NCBI RefSeq assembly: GCF_011761945.1
Contig: NZ_JAASQV010000001.1
Span: 1 to 64,000 of the forward strand
Direction: 5' to 3'
Length of the DNA: 64,000 nt
Source: Sphingomonas leidyi
GTDB taxonomy: Bacteria; Pseudomonadota; Alphaproteobacteria; Sphingomonadales; Sphingomonadaceae
In this document: piece by piece, positions 1 to 8,983 of the stretch
How the letters are laid out: each line of letters begins with the position of its first letter
Numbering within the stretch: the stretch's first letter is position 1
The notes under the pieces: generated by a model
Told to the model about the DNA's origin: nothing
What the model saw: only the letters and a program-made list of their open reading frames with translations
Databases searched by the model: none
Made by a program: the position numbers and the translations under genes

Positions 1-120
1 GCGGCGGCCCCGGCGGGCGGGGGGGGGGGGGCGGCGGGGGCGCCCCCCCCCCGCCGGGGGGGGGGGGGCCGGGCCGCCGGGGGGGGGGGGGGGGGGGGGG
101 GGCCCCCCCCCCCCCCCGGC
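1..120. other. G/C homopolymer tract, probable artefact
   Basis: The first 120 bases are almost only G and C, in long uninterrupted runs of each, with no A or T. No promoter, gene or structured repeat can be read in it. Normal high-GC coding or intergenic DNA elsewhere in the window never looks like this. The likeliest explanation is low-quality sequence or padding at a contig edge; a real G-quadruplex-forming tract is possible but not supported by anything nearby. Confidence 0.75.
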
Positions 121-158
121 GGCGTCCGGAAGAACGCCGCCATACCGGGTTGGGCTGA

Positions 159-371
159 TCAGTCGGCGGCCACGAGATTGACCGCCGAGGACTTGCCGCG
201 CTTGTCCTGCTCGAGGTCGTAGGAGAGGCGCTGGTTCTGCTGCAGCGTGGCCATGCTGGCACGCTCGACCGCGCTGATGTGGACGAAGGCATCGCCGCCG
301 CCGTTGTCCGGGGCGATGAAGCCATAGCCTTTCTGCTCGTTGAAAAACTTGACGGTTCCGATGACGCTCAT
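159..371 (-). CDS. Cold-shock domain protein (CspA family)
   Basis: A 70-residue protein that is a single cold-shock OB fold. It should bind single-stranded RNA or DNA in the cytoplasm and act as an RNA chaperone. Both nucleic-acid-binding motifs are visible: RNP1-like KGYGFI (residues 14-19) and RNP2-like DAFVHIS (27-33), followed by the usual tail. The ATG at 371 is chosen because AAGGAA lies just upstream and because the homology begins there, although the frame stays open much further upstream. The roughly 280 bases between it and the next gene hold no other gene and probably contain its promoter and a long leader; a short inverted repeat, CCCAT-N5-ATGGG, lies near 488-502. Cold-shock genes are common cargo of mobile elements. 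Confidence 0.93.
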   Translation of the reverse strand: MSVIGTVKFFNEQKGYGFIAPDNGGGDAFVHISAVERASMATLQQNQRLSYDLEQDKRGKSSAVNLVAAD

Positions 372-648
372 TGGGAATTCCTTTTCCTTGGGGGGCGGCC
401 GACGACCGGAACGCCCGGTGCCGCGGTGCAGACTGAAGGAAAAAGAGGCCGCAAAGCTCCAAGAACCGCCGATTTGCGACTGTAGCCCATCATATATGGG
501 GAACGCACATCCGTTACGCAAGGGATGGGACGTGCCGCCCGATCTGGATCGCCGAGGCGGCAGCACCGTCGACCCACCGAGCGCCATAGCCGTGATGATT
601 CGGCTCGCCTCGTATTCGAAGCGAAAATGGCAGGCCTGTCCCGCGCCG

Positions 649-912
649 TCAGGCGTCCGCGAAGCCCCGATCGGGATTCTCACTCCATGTGCGCTCGTCC
701 GGCCACAGGCAAAGGTGCAGGACCTTCGCCGCTTCCCGCTCCTGCCTGGCATGCGCCACCCTCGCCTCGCGTCGTTCGGCGGCCAGCGCCTCCTTGGCCC
801 AGGCGGCGGCGGCGAGTGCTGCGATCGATCGGACGTTCGCGAGCGGCGCGTTCAGCGAAACGACGCGCTGGTGCGCTTCCTGGGCGCGGCAGGTGCAGGC
901 TGAGGGTTGCAT
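649..912 (-). CDS. Small Ala/Arg-rich protein, function unknown
   Basis: An 87-residue protein that I do not recognise. The ATG at 912 follows AAGGATTCTACC, a good ribosome-binding site, so this start is preferred over upstream starts in the same frame. The middle (residues 25-60) is rich in Ala, Glu and Arg and is predicted by eye to form one long helix; Cys 6 and 8 sit at the N terminus. It lies in a row of small minus-strand genes between the antiporter and the cold-shock gene. No membrane segment or signal peptide is seen. Confidence 0.55.
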   Translation of the reverse strand: MQPSACTCRAQEAHQRVVSLNAPLANVRSIAALAAAAWAKEALAAERREARVAHARQEREAAKVLHLCLWPDERTWSENPDRGFADA

Positions 913-964
913 GGTAGAATCCTTATTGCGGACGGGGGATCGGGACGAAAGCCGATGGAGCAGC

Positions 965-1147
965 TTATGCATGCTGCGCGCTCCGCGATTCGGCACGCCG
1001 CGCGGCGGCGAGCGCATCCTTCAGCGTGCTGTAGCGATAGCCGTTCCAATGGAAGTAATCGACTGGAACGCGTTGGATGCCAAAGGCAGCCATGGCTGCC
1101 TCGTCGTCCCGCGGGGACACGATACTCTCCACGATTCGCGGTTGCAT
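965..1147 (-). CDS. Small protein, function unknown (60 aa)
   Basis: A 60-residue open frame with GAAAGGAGACCGC directly before the ATG at 1147, one of the strongest ribosome-binding sites in this part of the window. The sequence has an aromatic patch, VDYFHWNGYRYS (about residues 29-40), followed by an Ala/Arg-rich helix. I know no function. The strong RBS and position in a co-directional run of small genes are the evidence that it is translated. Confidence 0.6.
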   Translation of the reverse strand: MQPRIVESIVSPRDDEAAMAAFGIQRVPVDYFHWNGYRYSTLKDALAAARRAESRSAQHA

Positions 1148-1191
1148 GCGGTCTCCTTTCTTGCCCGAGCCGGAGACCCGGACGTGACGGA

Positions 1192-1413
1192 TCAGTTCGC
1201 GCGACGGGGGCGTACGGGGGTGCGGGTCACCGCCCCCTTGAGCAGGCGCGTGCCATAGATCCGCTCGATCGCCCGCGCGTCCTCGGCGCGCACGAAGACG
1301 ACGCGCGTTCCCAAGGGGACGAGCGCCTCGATCGTGCTGATCGCGGCATCGTGCTTGGCGGACATGGCCACGACCTGCTCGACGGTCGCGTCGATGTTGA
1401 CGGCCCGCGACAT
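1192..1413 (-). CDS. Small protein, function unknown (73 aa)
   Basis: A 73-residue protein starting at the ATG at 1413, whose first bases overlap the stop codon of the preceding small frame in a TGATG arrangement, which suggests translational coupling. The sequence is an alternating helix/strand pattern (VVFVRAEDARAIERIYGTRLL) without recognisable catalytic residues. It could be a compact alpha/beta fold; no family is recognised. Confidence 0.5.
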   Translation of the reverse strand: MSRAVNIDATVEQVVAMSAKHDAAISTIEALVPLGTRVVFVRAEDARAIERIYGTRLLKGAVTRTPVRPRRAN

Positions 1414-1586
1414 CAACCTTCCCGCAGCGACGAAGTCGCAAACGCCCGGCGAGGCGCGCCGAACAGCGAAAGGACTTCGCGCGGAATCCGCGCCTCGAGC
1501 AGGGGTAGCGCCGCGGTCGCAGAAGCATGAGGCCGGAAAGCCGACGCAAAACGCCGCGCAGGAGGAGGTGGGGAAGCGGGGGACAT
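1413..1586 (-). CDS. Possible small protein upstream of coupled gene (57 aa)
   Basis: A short frame of 57 codons. GGAGCACAAT before the ATG at 1586 is a plausible ribosome-binding site, and its stop codon shares bases with the next start. The product is Pro-, Ala- and Arg-rich with no known domain. It may be a genuine small protein or a leader peptide whose translation sets the rate for the downstream gene. The roughly 210 bases between it and the antiporter gene hold nothing else I can support. Confidence 0.4.
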   Translation of the reverse strand: MSPASPPPPARRFASAFRPHASATAALPLLEARIPREVLSLFGAPRRAFATSSLREG

Positions 1587-1794
1587 ATTGTGCTCCACGG
1601 CAGAGCGGGAGCACGAATCATCTCTCAGTCGCGTCCTTGCTCATGGGCGGAGTGGCGCGATACTGCTGATATAGGATTCGGCAACCCGGGTTTCCAGTGG
1701 CGCGTCGCAGTATCGGCATCCGGCACGGGCGTCGCGCTGAACGGGGTGGACCGGCGTCGGTTCCGGGCGCGTGACCATCGGCAGCCGATCGCCG

Positions 1795-3423
1795 TCATCC
1801 GGCATATCGCGCCTCCAGCAGGTCGAGTTCGCGGATCAGCTTGCGCGCGAGTTCGCTGCCGAGCTTGCGCTTGCGGACCATCCTGAAGATGGCGGTACGC
1901 TCCGCCTTCAGCGCGGCGAGGCGGAGATCGCGCTCGATCCGCTCCGACCGGCGCTCGGCGGCATTGGCTTCGATGTTGCCCTGCCGGGTTTCGATGCGCT
2001 GGCGATAGCCGTCCATGATCCGCGCGGCGGCGGCGAAATAGAGGTCGACGTCGCTGCGTCCCTCCGCCAGATCGTGCTGGACGCGCTCCACCGCGGCGAT
2101 GGCAGCCTGCGCCGCGACGACCCGTGCGGCATCTTCCTCGGCCTGGTGGGAGGGCTCCGCCGGCATCGTCAGACCGTTGAGCAGCCAGGGCAGCCCGATG
2201 CTCGCAGCAAGGAGCGACGTGATGATGACGCCCATGGCGAGGAAGACCGCGAGATCGCGTGCCGGGAAGGCGGCGCCGTCCGGCATAGCCAGCGGGAGCG
2301 TGAACACGCCGGCCAGCGTGATCGCTCCGCGCACGCCTGCGAAGGACATGGCGGCGGTGATGCGCCAGCCAGGGCTCGCGCGCTGATCCCGGGACATGAA
2401 CCGGGTCAGCCTCAACGACAGCCACACCCAGAGGAATCGTATCGCGGCAAGGCCGAGATTGATCGCCACGACATAGACGGCGAGCCACCAGGGGGCATGG
2501 TGTCCGGTCAGCTGTACCGTCTCGGAAGCTCGCGCCAGGATGAGCGGCAATTGTTCGCCGAGAAGGACGAAGATGATGCCGTTGGCGGCGAACTGGATGA
2601 CGTCCCAGAAGGTAGCGCGGCGGATGCGCGTGAGCGCCTGCGCCTGCCCGGCGCCTTCGACGAAGCCCATGGTCAGGCCGGCGGCGACCGCCGCCAGGAT
2701 GCCGGAGCAATGCAGGCGCTCGGCGACCAGATAGGCGCCGAACGGGATCAGCAGGCTGATCAGGATCTGCGATCCGCTGTCCTCGCCAAGCCGCCGGCTG
2801 ATCCAGTTCTTGACCTTGCCCACGCCCCAGGTGAGCCCGGTGCCCACCGCGATGCCGCCCAGCGCCACCCACAGGAAGTCCAGCACCGCATCCCGCGGCG
2901 AGAAGGTGCCGGTCAGCGCCGCCGCAATGGCGAAGCGCAGGCACACCAGGCCGGACGCATCGTTGAGCAGCGATTCGCCTTCGAGGATGTGCATCATCCG
3001 GCTCGGGATCGGCACCCGCTGGGCAATCGCCGACACGGCGATCGGATCGGTCGGGGAGAGGACGGCGGCGAGCGCGAAGGCCACCGCCAGCGGCATTGCC
3101 GGAATCATCCAGTGGATGAACAGCCCCATCCCCAGAACGGTGAAGACGACAAGGCCGAGCGCGAGCTCGATGACCGTCTTGCCGTCACGGAACAGCTCCT
3201 CGCGTGGAATCCGCCACCCGTCGAGGAACAGCAGCGGCGGCAGGAAGAGCAGGAAGAAGATTTCGGGATCGAGCGTCACCCGCCAGTCCGCCACCAGGCC
3301 GATGAAAGCCCCCAGGACGATCTGCACCAGCGGGCGGGGGATCGGCAGCGGCAACAGACGCGACGCAACGCCGCTCACCACAACGGCAAACATCAGGGCA
3401 AGGACGATCGTGATGGTTTCCAC
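1795..3423 (-). CDS. CPA1-family Na+/H+ antiporter
   Basis: A 542-residue inner-membrane antiporter that would exchange cytoplasmic Na+ or K+ for external protons. The first ~415 residues form a run of hydrophobic segments typical of the NhaP/NHE (CPA1) family; conserved ion-pathway elements SPTDPIA (about 123-129) and EGESLLNDAS (148-157), including the Asn-Asp pair, are intact. The last ~120 residues are a charged, probably coiled-coil cytoplasmic tail. The GTG at 3423 is chosen because GAGGAAACC precedes it and the hydrophobic part begins there; an ATG-like start 69 bases upstream would add an unlikely hydrophilic leader. Its presence beside chaperone genes fits a stress-tolerance cargo; which cation it moves cannot be told. 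Confidence 0.9.
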   Translation of the reverse strand: METITIVLALMFAVVVSGVASRLLPLPIPRPLVQIVLGAFIGLVADWRVTLDPEIFFLLFLPPLLFLDGWRIPREELFRDGKTVIELALGLVVFTVLGMGLFIHWMIPAMPLAVAFALAAVLSPTDPIAVSAIAQRVPIPSRMMHILEGESLLNDASGLVCLRFAIAAALTGTFSPRDAVLDFLWVALGGIAVGTGLTWGVGKVKNWISRRLGEDSGSQILISLLIPFGAYLVAERLHCSGILAAVAAGLTMGFVEGAGQAQALTRIRRATFWDVIQFAANGIIFVLLGEQLPLILARASETVQLTGHHAPWWLAVYVVAINLGLAAIRFLWVWLSLRLTRFMSRDQRASPGWRITAAMSFAGVRGAITLAGVFTLPLAMPDGAAFPARDLAVFLAMGVIITSLLAASIGLPWLLNGLTMPAEPSHQAEEDAARVVAAQAAIAAVERVQHDLAEGRSDVDLYFAAAARIMDGYRQRIETRQGNIEANAAERRSERIERDLRLAALKAERTAIFRMVRKRKLGSELARKLIRELDLLEARYAG

Positions 3424-3667
3424 GGTTTCCTCGGGCGGAGAGCGAAGCCCATCCTCCCCGACCGAATACCGCGTGGCAACCCGATCGATCATCGAACCGC
3501 GGATCCGCGTTCATGGGTCGAGGTTAGAGACGGAGCCGCGCGTGCCCGGCCACTGCGGTCACCGTCGACGGGACCGCCCCTGCCTTTGGGTGCCACCGCT
3601 CGATTTCCGTCCGGCTTCCGCCAGCGGCTCGACCATCAACCGCGCCTTGACGCAGAGATCGGGAGGA

Positions 3668-3799
3668 TCAGACCGGTCGTTTTGCCGGATCGAGCCCTAC
3701 CTTCCCCTTCAGAGAGGGAGCTGAGGCGTTCTGTTTCGGCGGTCCGGCTTTCTTGGGCTTGCGGACCTCCTTGTTGCCCCTGCGCTGACTCTTGGCCAT
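3668..3799 (-). CDS. Small basic protein (43 aa), function unknown
   Basis: A 43-residue, strongly basic protein (start MAKSQRRGNKEVRKPKK) behind GAAGGAAGGAGCGATCA, an excellent ribosome-binding site. Proteins with this kind of opening are common in sphingomonad genomes, but I know no function. The charge suggests nucleic-acid or ribosome association, which is inference only. Confidence 0.7.
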   Translation of the reverse strand: MAKSQRRGNKEVRKPKKAGPPKQNASAPSLKGKVGLDPAKRPV

Positions 3800-3908
3800 T
3801 GATCGCTCCTTCCTTCGCGTTCGTGCCGGATGGCCAACGCTCTGACCCAGGTTGGAGCAGCGATTCCGTCTAGAGGCTGCCGTCCTGGGACGCCAGCGCC
3901 GATCGCGA

Positions 3909-4298
3909 TCAACAGCCTGCGGTTCGAACCCTTGCGCATCCGGCACTGCTGCGAAGCGCCGCCACCGCGGCTGCGCAATCCCGCTCGCTCGCATATCCCG
4001 CGCTCGTTGCCAGCGTCACATCGGAAGCCGAGCAGAAGCGCCACCGCCAGTCTCCGCCGGAAAACAGGATCGACGTGAGCCGCACCTCCTCGGCGCGATA
4101 GATTTCAAAACAGAATTGGTCCTCCGGCGCCGGATTCGCCCTGGCGCCGGTTGGGTCGGCGCTGGGAAGCTTGGTGTCGTTCGATGCCGTAAGGCGAAAC
4201 AGCACGTCTGACACGTCGACGGGAATATCTGCCAAGGGAAGGCTCGCCGAGACCCGGCACGGCGGCTCGAATTCGCGAAATGCTGAACTGCTCGACAT
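3909..4298 (-). CDS. YegP-like DUF1508 protein
   Basis: A 129-residue protein whose C-terminal half matches the DUF1508 (YegP) pattern: FEIYR near residue 64, then WRWRFCSAS, LATSAGY and SERDCAAAVAALR. This fold is a small beta-hairpin/helix unit, usually in tandem; here only one clear copy is present, preceded by ~60 residues of unassigned sequence. The ATG at 4298 has CGGGAGAATCAC upstream. The molecular role of the family is unknown. The next gene is divergent, and the 160 bases between them hold both promoters. Confidence 0.7.
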   Translation of the reverse strand: MSSSSAFREFEPPCRVSASLPLADIPVDVSDVLFRLTASNDTKLPSADPTGARANPAPEDQFCFEIYRAEEVRLTSILFSGGDWRWRFCSASDVTLATSAGYASERDCAAAVAALRSSAGCARVRTAGC

Positions 4299-4460
4299 GT
4301 GATTCTCCCGTCGGCAAGCGGGAGCAAATCAATTTCTCTCTGGCGTCGCGCGCTTGCGAAGCGGGTGAGTCGACGATCCCGTTTCTATACGCCCATTCGC
4401 GGCGCTTGACCACCGTGCTAGGCATCGGGCAGCGGTCGGCATCGGCCGTTGGAGAAGCCC

Positions 4461-4730
4461 ATGTCGATCCGTTCCACCCGCTCGACCGTGACCTTCGCCT
4501 CGCCGTTCCGGCTGAAAGCCACCGGTGAAATCCTCCCGCCGGGCAGCTACGAAGTCGAGACCGACGAGGAGGCGATCGAAGGCAATGGGCATATCGTCTA
4601 TCGGCGCGTCGCCACGCTGCTCTATGTGCCGACGGCGTCCGGAACACGCGTCTGCACCGTGGATCCCGCGGAACTGGCGGCGGCTATCGCAGCCGACGCG
4701 CAGCGCGCGCCGCACCCCGAAGCCTCCTAA
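4461..4730 (+). CDS. Conserved small protein, function unknown (89 aa)
   Basis: An 89-residue soluble protein, acidic in the centre (SYEVETDEEAIEG, about 35-47), with a strand-rich N-terminal half (TVTFASPFRLKATGEILPPGSYEV) that looks like a beta-sandwich edge. The ATG at 4461 is favoured over one twelve bases upstream because GGAG sits at the right distance. It ends 170 bases before the orphan GroEL gene and may share its regulation. No catalytic motif is seen. Confidence 0.65.
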   Translation: MSIRSTRSTVTFASPFRLKATGEILPPGSYEVETDEEAIEGNGHIVYRRVATLLYVPTASGTRVCTVDPAELAAAIAADAQRAPHPEAS

Positions 4731-4755
4731 GTCCGGCGCTCCCCACGGCGAGGCA

Positions 4756-4785
4756 CTTGCCAGCGCCACTCCGGAAGCCCACATG
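4756..4785 (+). promoter_or_regulatory. Possible heat-shock sigma factor promoter of groEL (first copy)
   Basis: CTTGCC, a 16-base spacer, then CCCACATG, 115 bases before the groEL start. It resembles an RpoH (sigma-32) promoter and has the same spacer length as the two better matches at 40890-40919 and 42057-42086. The match is weaker because the -35 element lacks the AA of CTTGAA. Confidence 0.3.
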
Positions 4786-4854
4786 CCTACCATCGGCATG
4801 GGCCGGCTCCGGCCTTGCCAATTCGCATATGGTGGCGCTGGCCTCCGGTTGTGA

Positions 4855-6522
<1,668 letters not shown>

Positions 6523-6593
6523 CCCGACGCGGTGATATCCTTATCGGCACGGCCGCGGCCAGGCTTACGGCCGGATGTGCGGCGCTTTTCCTT

Positions 6594-7502
6594 TCAGGAC
6601 GGAAGCGGTTGCGGCTGGTCGAACGCGCTCGCGAGCACCGTGCCGGTGGTGACGCTCACTTCGACACGCATCTCGATGAAATCCTCGGGAGCGCCGGTAT
6701 AAAGTCCCTGCACCGGATGGATCTGCTCGATGCTTCGCGCAACGGCGACCGGGATCAGGCCGGCGCCGCCCATCCGGGCATGGGTCGGGTCGAAAGCGAT
6801 CCAGCCGGCGCAGGGAAGATAGACTTCCGCCCAGGCATGGGTGGCGCAGTGCTGTCCGGCGGTGCCATCCTCCGGCTCGGCTACCTGGAGATATCCCGAT
6901 ACCGCCCGCGCGCCGAAACCGAGGTGGCGCACCGCTTCAAGGAACAGCGTCGCGAAATCGCGGCAGGAGCCGCTTCCCATATGGATGGTCTCGTCCGGGG
7001 ATTGCGTCCCTTCCGCGTCGCGCGCGCGATAGGCGCACTCGGCCAGGATGCCGGCGTTGATCTGCTTGAGCAGCGTCAGCGTGTCGGTCGGCTCCGACCC
7101 GCGGAAGCTCTCCACCCAGTCGCGCACGCTATGGGCCGCGTCGGGATATTGCGGCTCACGCAGCGCGCCGAGATCCGCCACCTCCTCCGCCGAATAGGCG
7201 AACGGAAAATCATGCGCCGAGGGCGCAATGCTGAACACCGGCCATGCCGTGGCCGACTGGTCGACCACCATCCGGCTGTCGATCGTCAGCGTCTCCACCG
7301 CGCCGGAAAAGGTGGCGGTGGCGATCAGATTGCCGAACACGTCCTGGGTCCATTCGATATGCGCCGGCGGTGTGCAGCTCAGCAGGGTCGTGAGCAAACG
7401 CAGATCGTGCTGGCCACGCGGGCACAGCATCATCCGATGCGGCAGCAGCGCGACCGGCCGCGCATAGCGGTAGACGGTGCGATGGCAGATGGTAAGCAGC
7501 AT
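6594..7502 (-). CDS. Transglutaminase-like cysteine protease family protein
   Basis: A 302-residue protein with the N-terminal bacterial transglutaminase-like domain (ICHRTVYRYARPV at the start) and a transglutaminase-core domain. The catalytic Cys is in GSGSCRDFA, the His in THAWAEVYLP and the Asp in WIAFDPTHAR, so the triad is complete. Bacterial members are mostly peptidases or amide-forming enzymes of unknown substrate. No signal peptide is visible, so a cytoplasmic location is likely. It lies just downstream of the DUF2384, IF-1 and 57-aa genes on the same strand. Confidence 0.85.
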   Translation of the reverse strand: MLLTICHRTVYRYARPVALLPHRMMLCPRGQHDLRLLTTLLSCTPPAHIEWTQDVFGNLIATATFSGAVETLTIDSRMVVDQSATAWPVFSIAPSAHDFPFAYSAEEVADLGALREPQYPDAAHSVRDWVESFRGSEPTDTLTLLKQINAGILAECAYRARDAEGTQSPDETIHMGSGSCRDFATLFLEAVRHLGFGARAVSGYLQVAEPEDGTAGQHCATHAWAEVYLPCAGWIAFDPTHARMGGAGLIPVAVARSIEQIHPVQGLYTGAPEDFIEMRVEVSVTTGTVLASAFDQPQPLPS

Positions 7503-7513
7503 CCGGTGCCCGC

Positions 7514-7792
7514 CTATTCGCCGGTGGCGCGTGCGGTGATCGCGCGCTCGACCGCTTCGCAGCCGTCGGCGCTGGCCACTGCCAGATCGAGCGGCCGGCC
7601 CTCGAGCGCATCGTTGTAGCTGTTGAGGAACGCGATCGCGGCATCGGCGCCGAGCAGGTTCCAGGCAAGCAGCGTGACGCGGCTCTGGCGCTCGACCCCG
7701 TCCGGCGACAGCCGCGCCGCCGCCTTGCGGAACATCCCGCGTTTCGGGGCCGCAGCTGCGGCGGGGGCTTCGCCAGCCGGTTCGTCGCTCAT
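7514..7792 (-). CDS. DUF2384 (MbcA/ParS-type) domain protein
   Basis: A 92-residue protein whose C-terminal half, from [15 protein letters not shown] through [21 protein letters not shown], fits the DUF2384 domain found at the C terminus of MbcA/ParS antitoxins, where it contacts the RES toxin. The usual N-terminal HTH is replaced by a short Ala-rich segment and no RES-domain gene is adjacent, so it is not an obvious toxin-antitoxin pair. It overlaps the IF-1 stop codon by four bases (ATGA), implying coupled translation. Confidence 0.7.
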   Translation of the reverse strand: MSDEPAGEAPAAAAAPKRGMFRKAAARLSPDGVERQSRVTLLAWNLLGADAAIAFLNSYNDALEGRPLDLAVASADGCEAVERAITARATGE

Positions 7793-8049
7793 CGTCGATT
7801 TCCTCTGCGCGGGGTGAAGCCGGTGCTCGCGATGCGCTCGCGATACACGAGCCGCCCCTTTTCCATGTCGTAAGGAGACATCTCGACCTGCACCCGATCT
7901 CCGACCAGCGTGCGGATCCGATATTTGCGCATCTTCCCCGCGGTATAGACGATGATGCGGTGGCCGTTCTCAAGCGCGACGCGGAAACGTCCGTCGGGAA
8001 GGATCTCTTCGATCAGCCCGTCGAGCGTGAGCAGATCTTCCTTGACCAA
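7789..8049 (-). CDS. infA: Translation initiation factor IF-1 paralogue
   Basis: An 86-residue S1/OB-fold protein of the IF-1 family: [50 protein letters not shown] in order. IF-1 binds the ribosomal A site with IF-2 and IF-3. The protein carries a basic ~15-residue C-terminal extension ([12 protein letters not shown]) beyond the usual end. There is no ATG; the TTG at 8049, five bases after the preceding stop codon, gives the right length and suggests reinitiation. Cells need a chromosomal infA, so this is probably an extra copy moved by the element. Confidence 0.88.
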   Translation of the reverse strand: MVKEDLLTLDGLIEEILPDGRFRVALENGHRIIVYTAGKMRKYRIRTLVGDRVQVEMSPYDMEKGRLVYRERIASTGFTPRRGNRR

Positions 8050-8053
8050 GCCG

Positions 8054-8227
8054 TCAGGCCGGCACGAGCAGCGAGGCGCCGGTACCAAGCCGCTCGCGCA
8101 GCTGACGAATCCGCCCGGCATAGCCGCGCGCCAGCCCCTGATGCGAATGTCGCGCCCCGCTGCATGCGGCGGTGTCGGCGCGCATCAGCGAGACTTGGTG
8201 GCGCGCGAGAAGATAATTGAGATCCAT
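8054..8227 (-). CDS. Small conserved protein heading the IF-1 set (57 aa)
   Basis: A 57-residue protein starting [18 protein letters not shown] at an ATG preceded by GGAG. The pattern is a single amphipathic helical hairpin with no catalytic residues. Similar MDLNYLL-type short proteins are frequent in alphaproteobacteria. Its stop is five bases before the IF-1 start. Function unknown. Confidence 0.65.
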   Translation of the reverse strand: MDLNYLLARHQVSLMRADTAACSGARHSHQGLARGYAGRIRQLRERLGTGASLLVPA

Positions 8228-8515
8228 GGGACAGCTCCGGCCAATTGTAAGCGGGAGCGCGTCTGTCTCTCAGCCGCGAGCGCCTACGAATCCGCTTGCC
8301 CACGATGCAGGAGATATAGGGATGACGGGGCCTTCCCGAAACCCCCGAAGCCAATTTACTTCGCGTCCGCTTCCCTGGGCGACATCAGAACCTTCGGATC
8401 TTTCGGCTATAGGCGTATCTTCGAAGCACGTCCGGCGCGGCGCCCGGTCGCGGTGACGGGAGCATTCCTAAGCACGGAATCGAGCCCCCTGCCATACCGG
8501 TACGCCCTACCATAT
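8228..8515. other. Intergenic region, promoter side of the 57-aa/IF-1 set
   Basis: About 290 bases between the minus-strand 57-aa gene and the operator region of hipBA. Open frames here are short, lack ribosome-binding sites and have no recognisable product. It must hold the minus-strand promoter, but I cannot point to a convincing -35/-10 pair. Confidence 0.5.
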
Positions 8516-8648
8516 TTGCATCATAAATTGTGCGTTATGATACTTTGCGCACGACTTAAGGTGCAGGAAATGTGCATCGCCACCCCTCCCCAACGATTCG
8601 CACTGTAATTTGAGCGCTAAGAATGATAATGCACGGTTTATGGTGCAA
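8516..8648. promoter_or_regulatory. Mirrored operator pair upstream of hipBA
   Basis: Two copies of a 24-base element in opposite orientation: 8516-8539 reading forward (starts TTGCATCATAAATTGTGC) and 8625-8648 reading on the other strand (starts TTGCACCATAAACCGTGC); 19 of 24 positions agree. The second ends two bases before the hipB start codon. HipB proteins repress their own promoter by binding several such operators and looping the DNA, so this is probably the autoregulatory site. The region is clearly more AT-rich than its surroundings. Confidence 0.6.
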
Positions 8649-8650
8649 CT

Positions 8651-8971
8651 ATGAGAAGCTCCCCCTCGAAGGCCGCCTTGCCGCTTGCGGTGCGAAAGGC
8701 GCTGCGCAAGCTCGGTGGCGACATCCAGATCGCACGCAAGCGCCGCCGCCTGACCATGACGATCGTCGCCGAGCGCGCCTTCATCAGCCGCAACACCCTG
8801 ACGCGGGTCGAACGGGGAGATCCCGCGGTTTCGCTGGGAGTCTATGCGACGGTCCTGTTCGTGCTGGGACTTTCCGAGCGCCTCGGCGATCTTGCCGACC
8901 CGCTCACCGACAGCGTCGGCCTGTCTCTCGAGAGCGAACGCCTTCCTCAGCGCGCGCGCAGCGCGCAGTGA
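8651..8971 (+). CDS. hipB: HipB-like antitoxin, Xre-family HTH
   Basis: A 106-residue protein with a lambda-repressor-type helix-turn-helix (about residues 22-78): GGDIQIARKRRRLTMTIVAERAFISRNTLTRVERGDPAVSLGVYATVLFVLGL in pieces. It should bind DNA upstream of its own gene and neutralise the HipA kinase encoded 12 bases downstream. The ATG at 8651 has no clear Shine-Dalgarno, so the transcript may be leaderless or the true start internal. Confidence 0.85.
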   Translation: MRSSPSKAALPLAVRKALRKLGGDIQIARKRRRLTMTIVAERAFISRNTLTRVERGDPAVSLGVYATVLFVLGLSERLGDLADPLTDSVGLSLESERLPQRARSAQ

Positions 8972-8983
8972 TCGGAGGCGGCT

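Noticed and set aside
1771..3873. A plus-strand open frame of about 700 codons, and a 439-codon minus-strand frame at 1625-2944
   Set aside because: Both shadow the Na+/H+ antiporter gene, which has clear family motifs and a ribosome-binding site; the shadows have neither.
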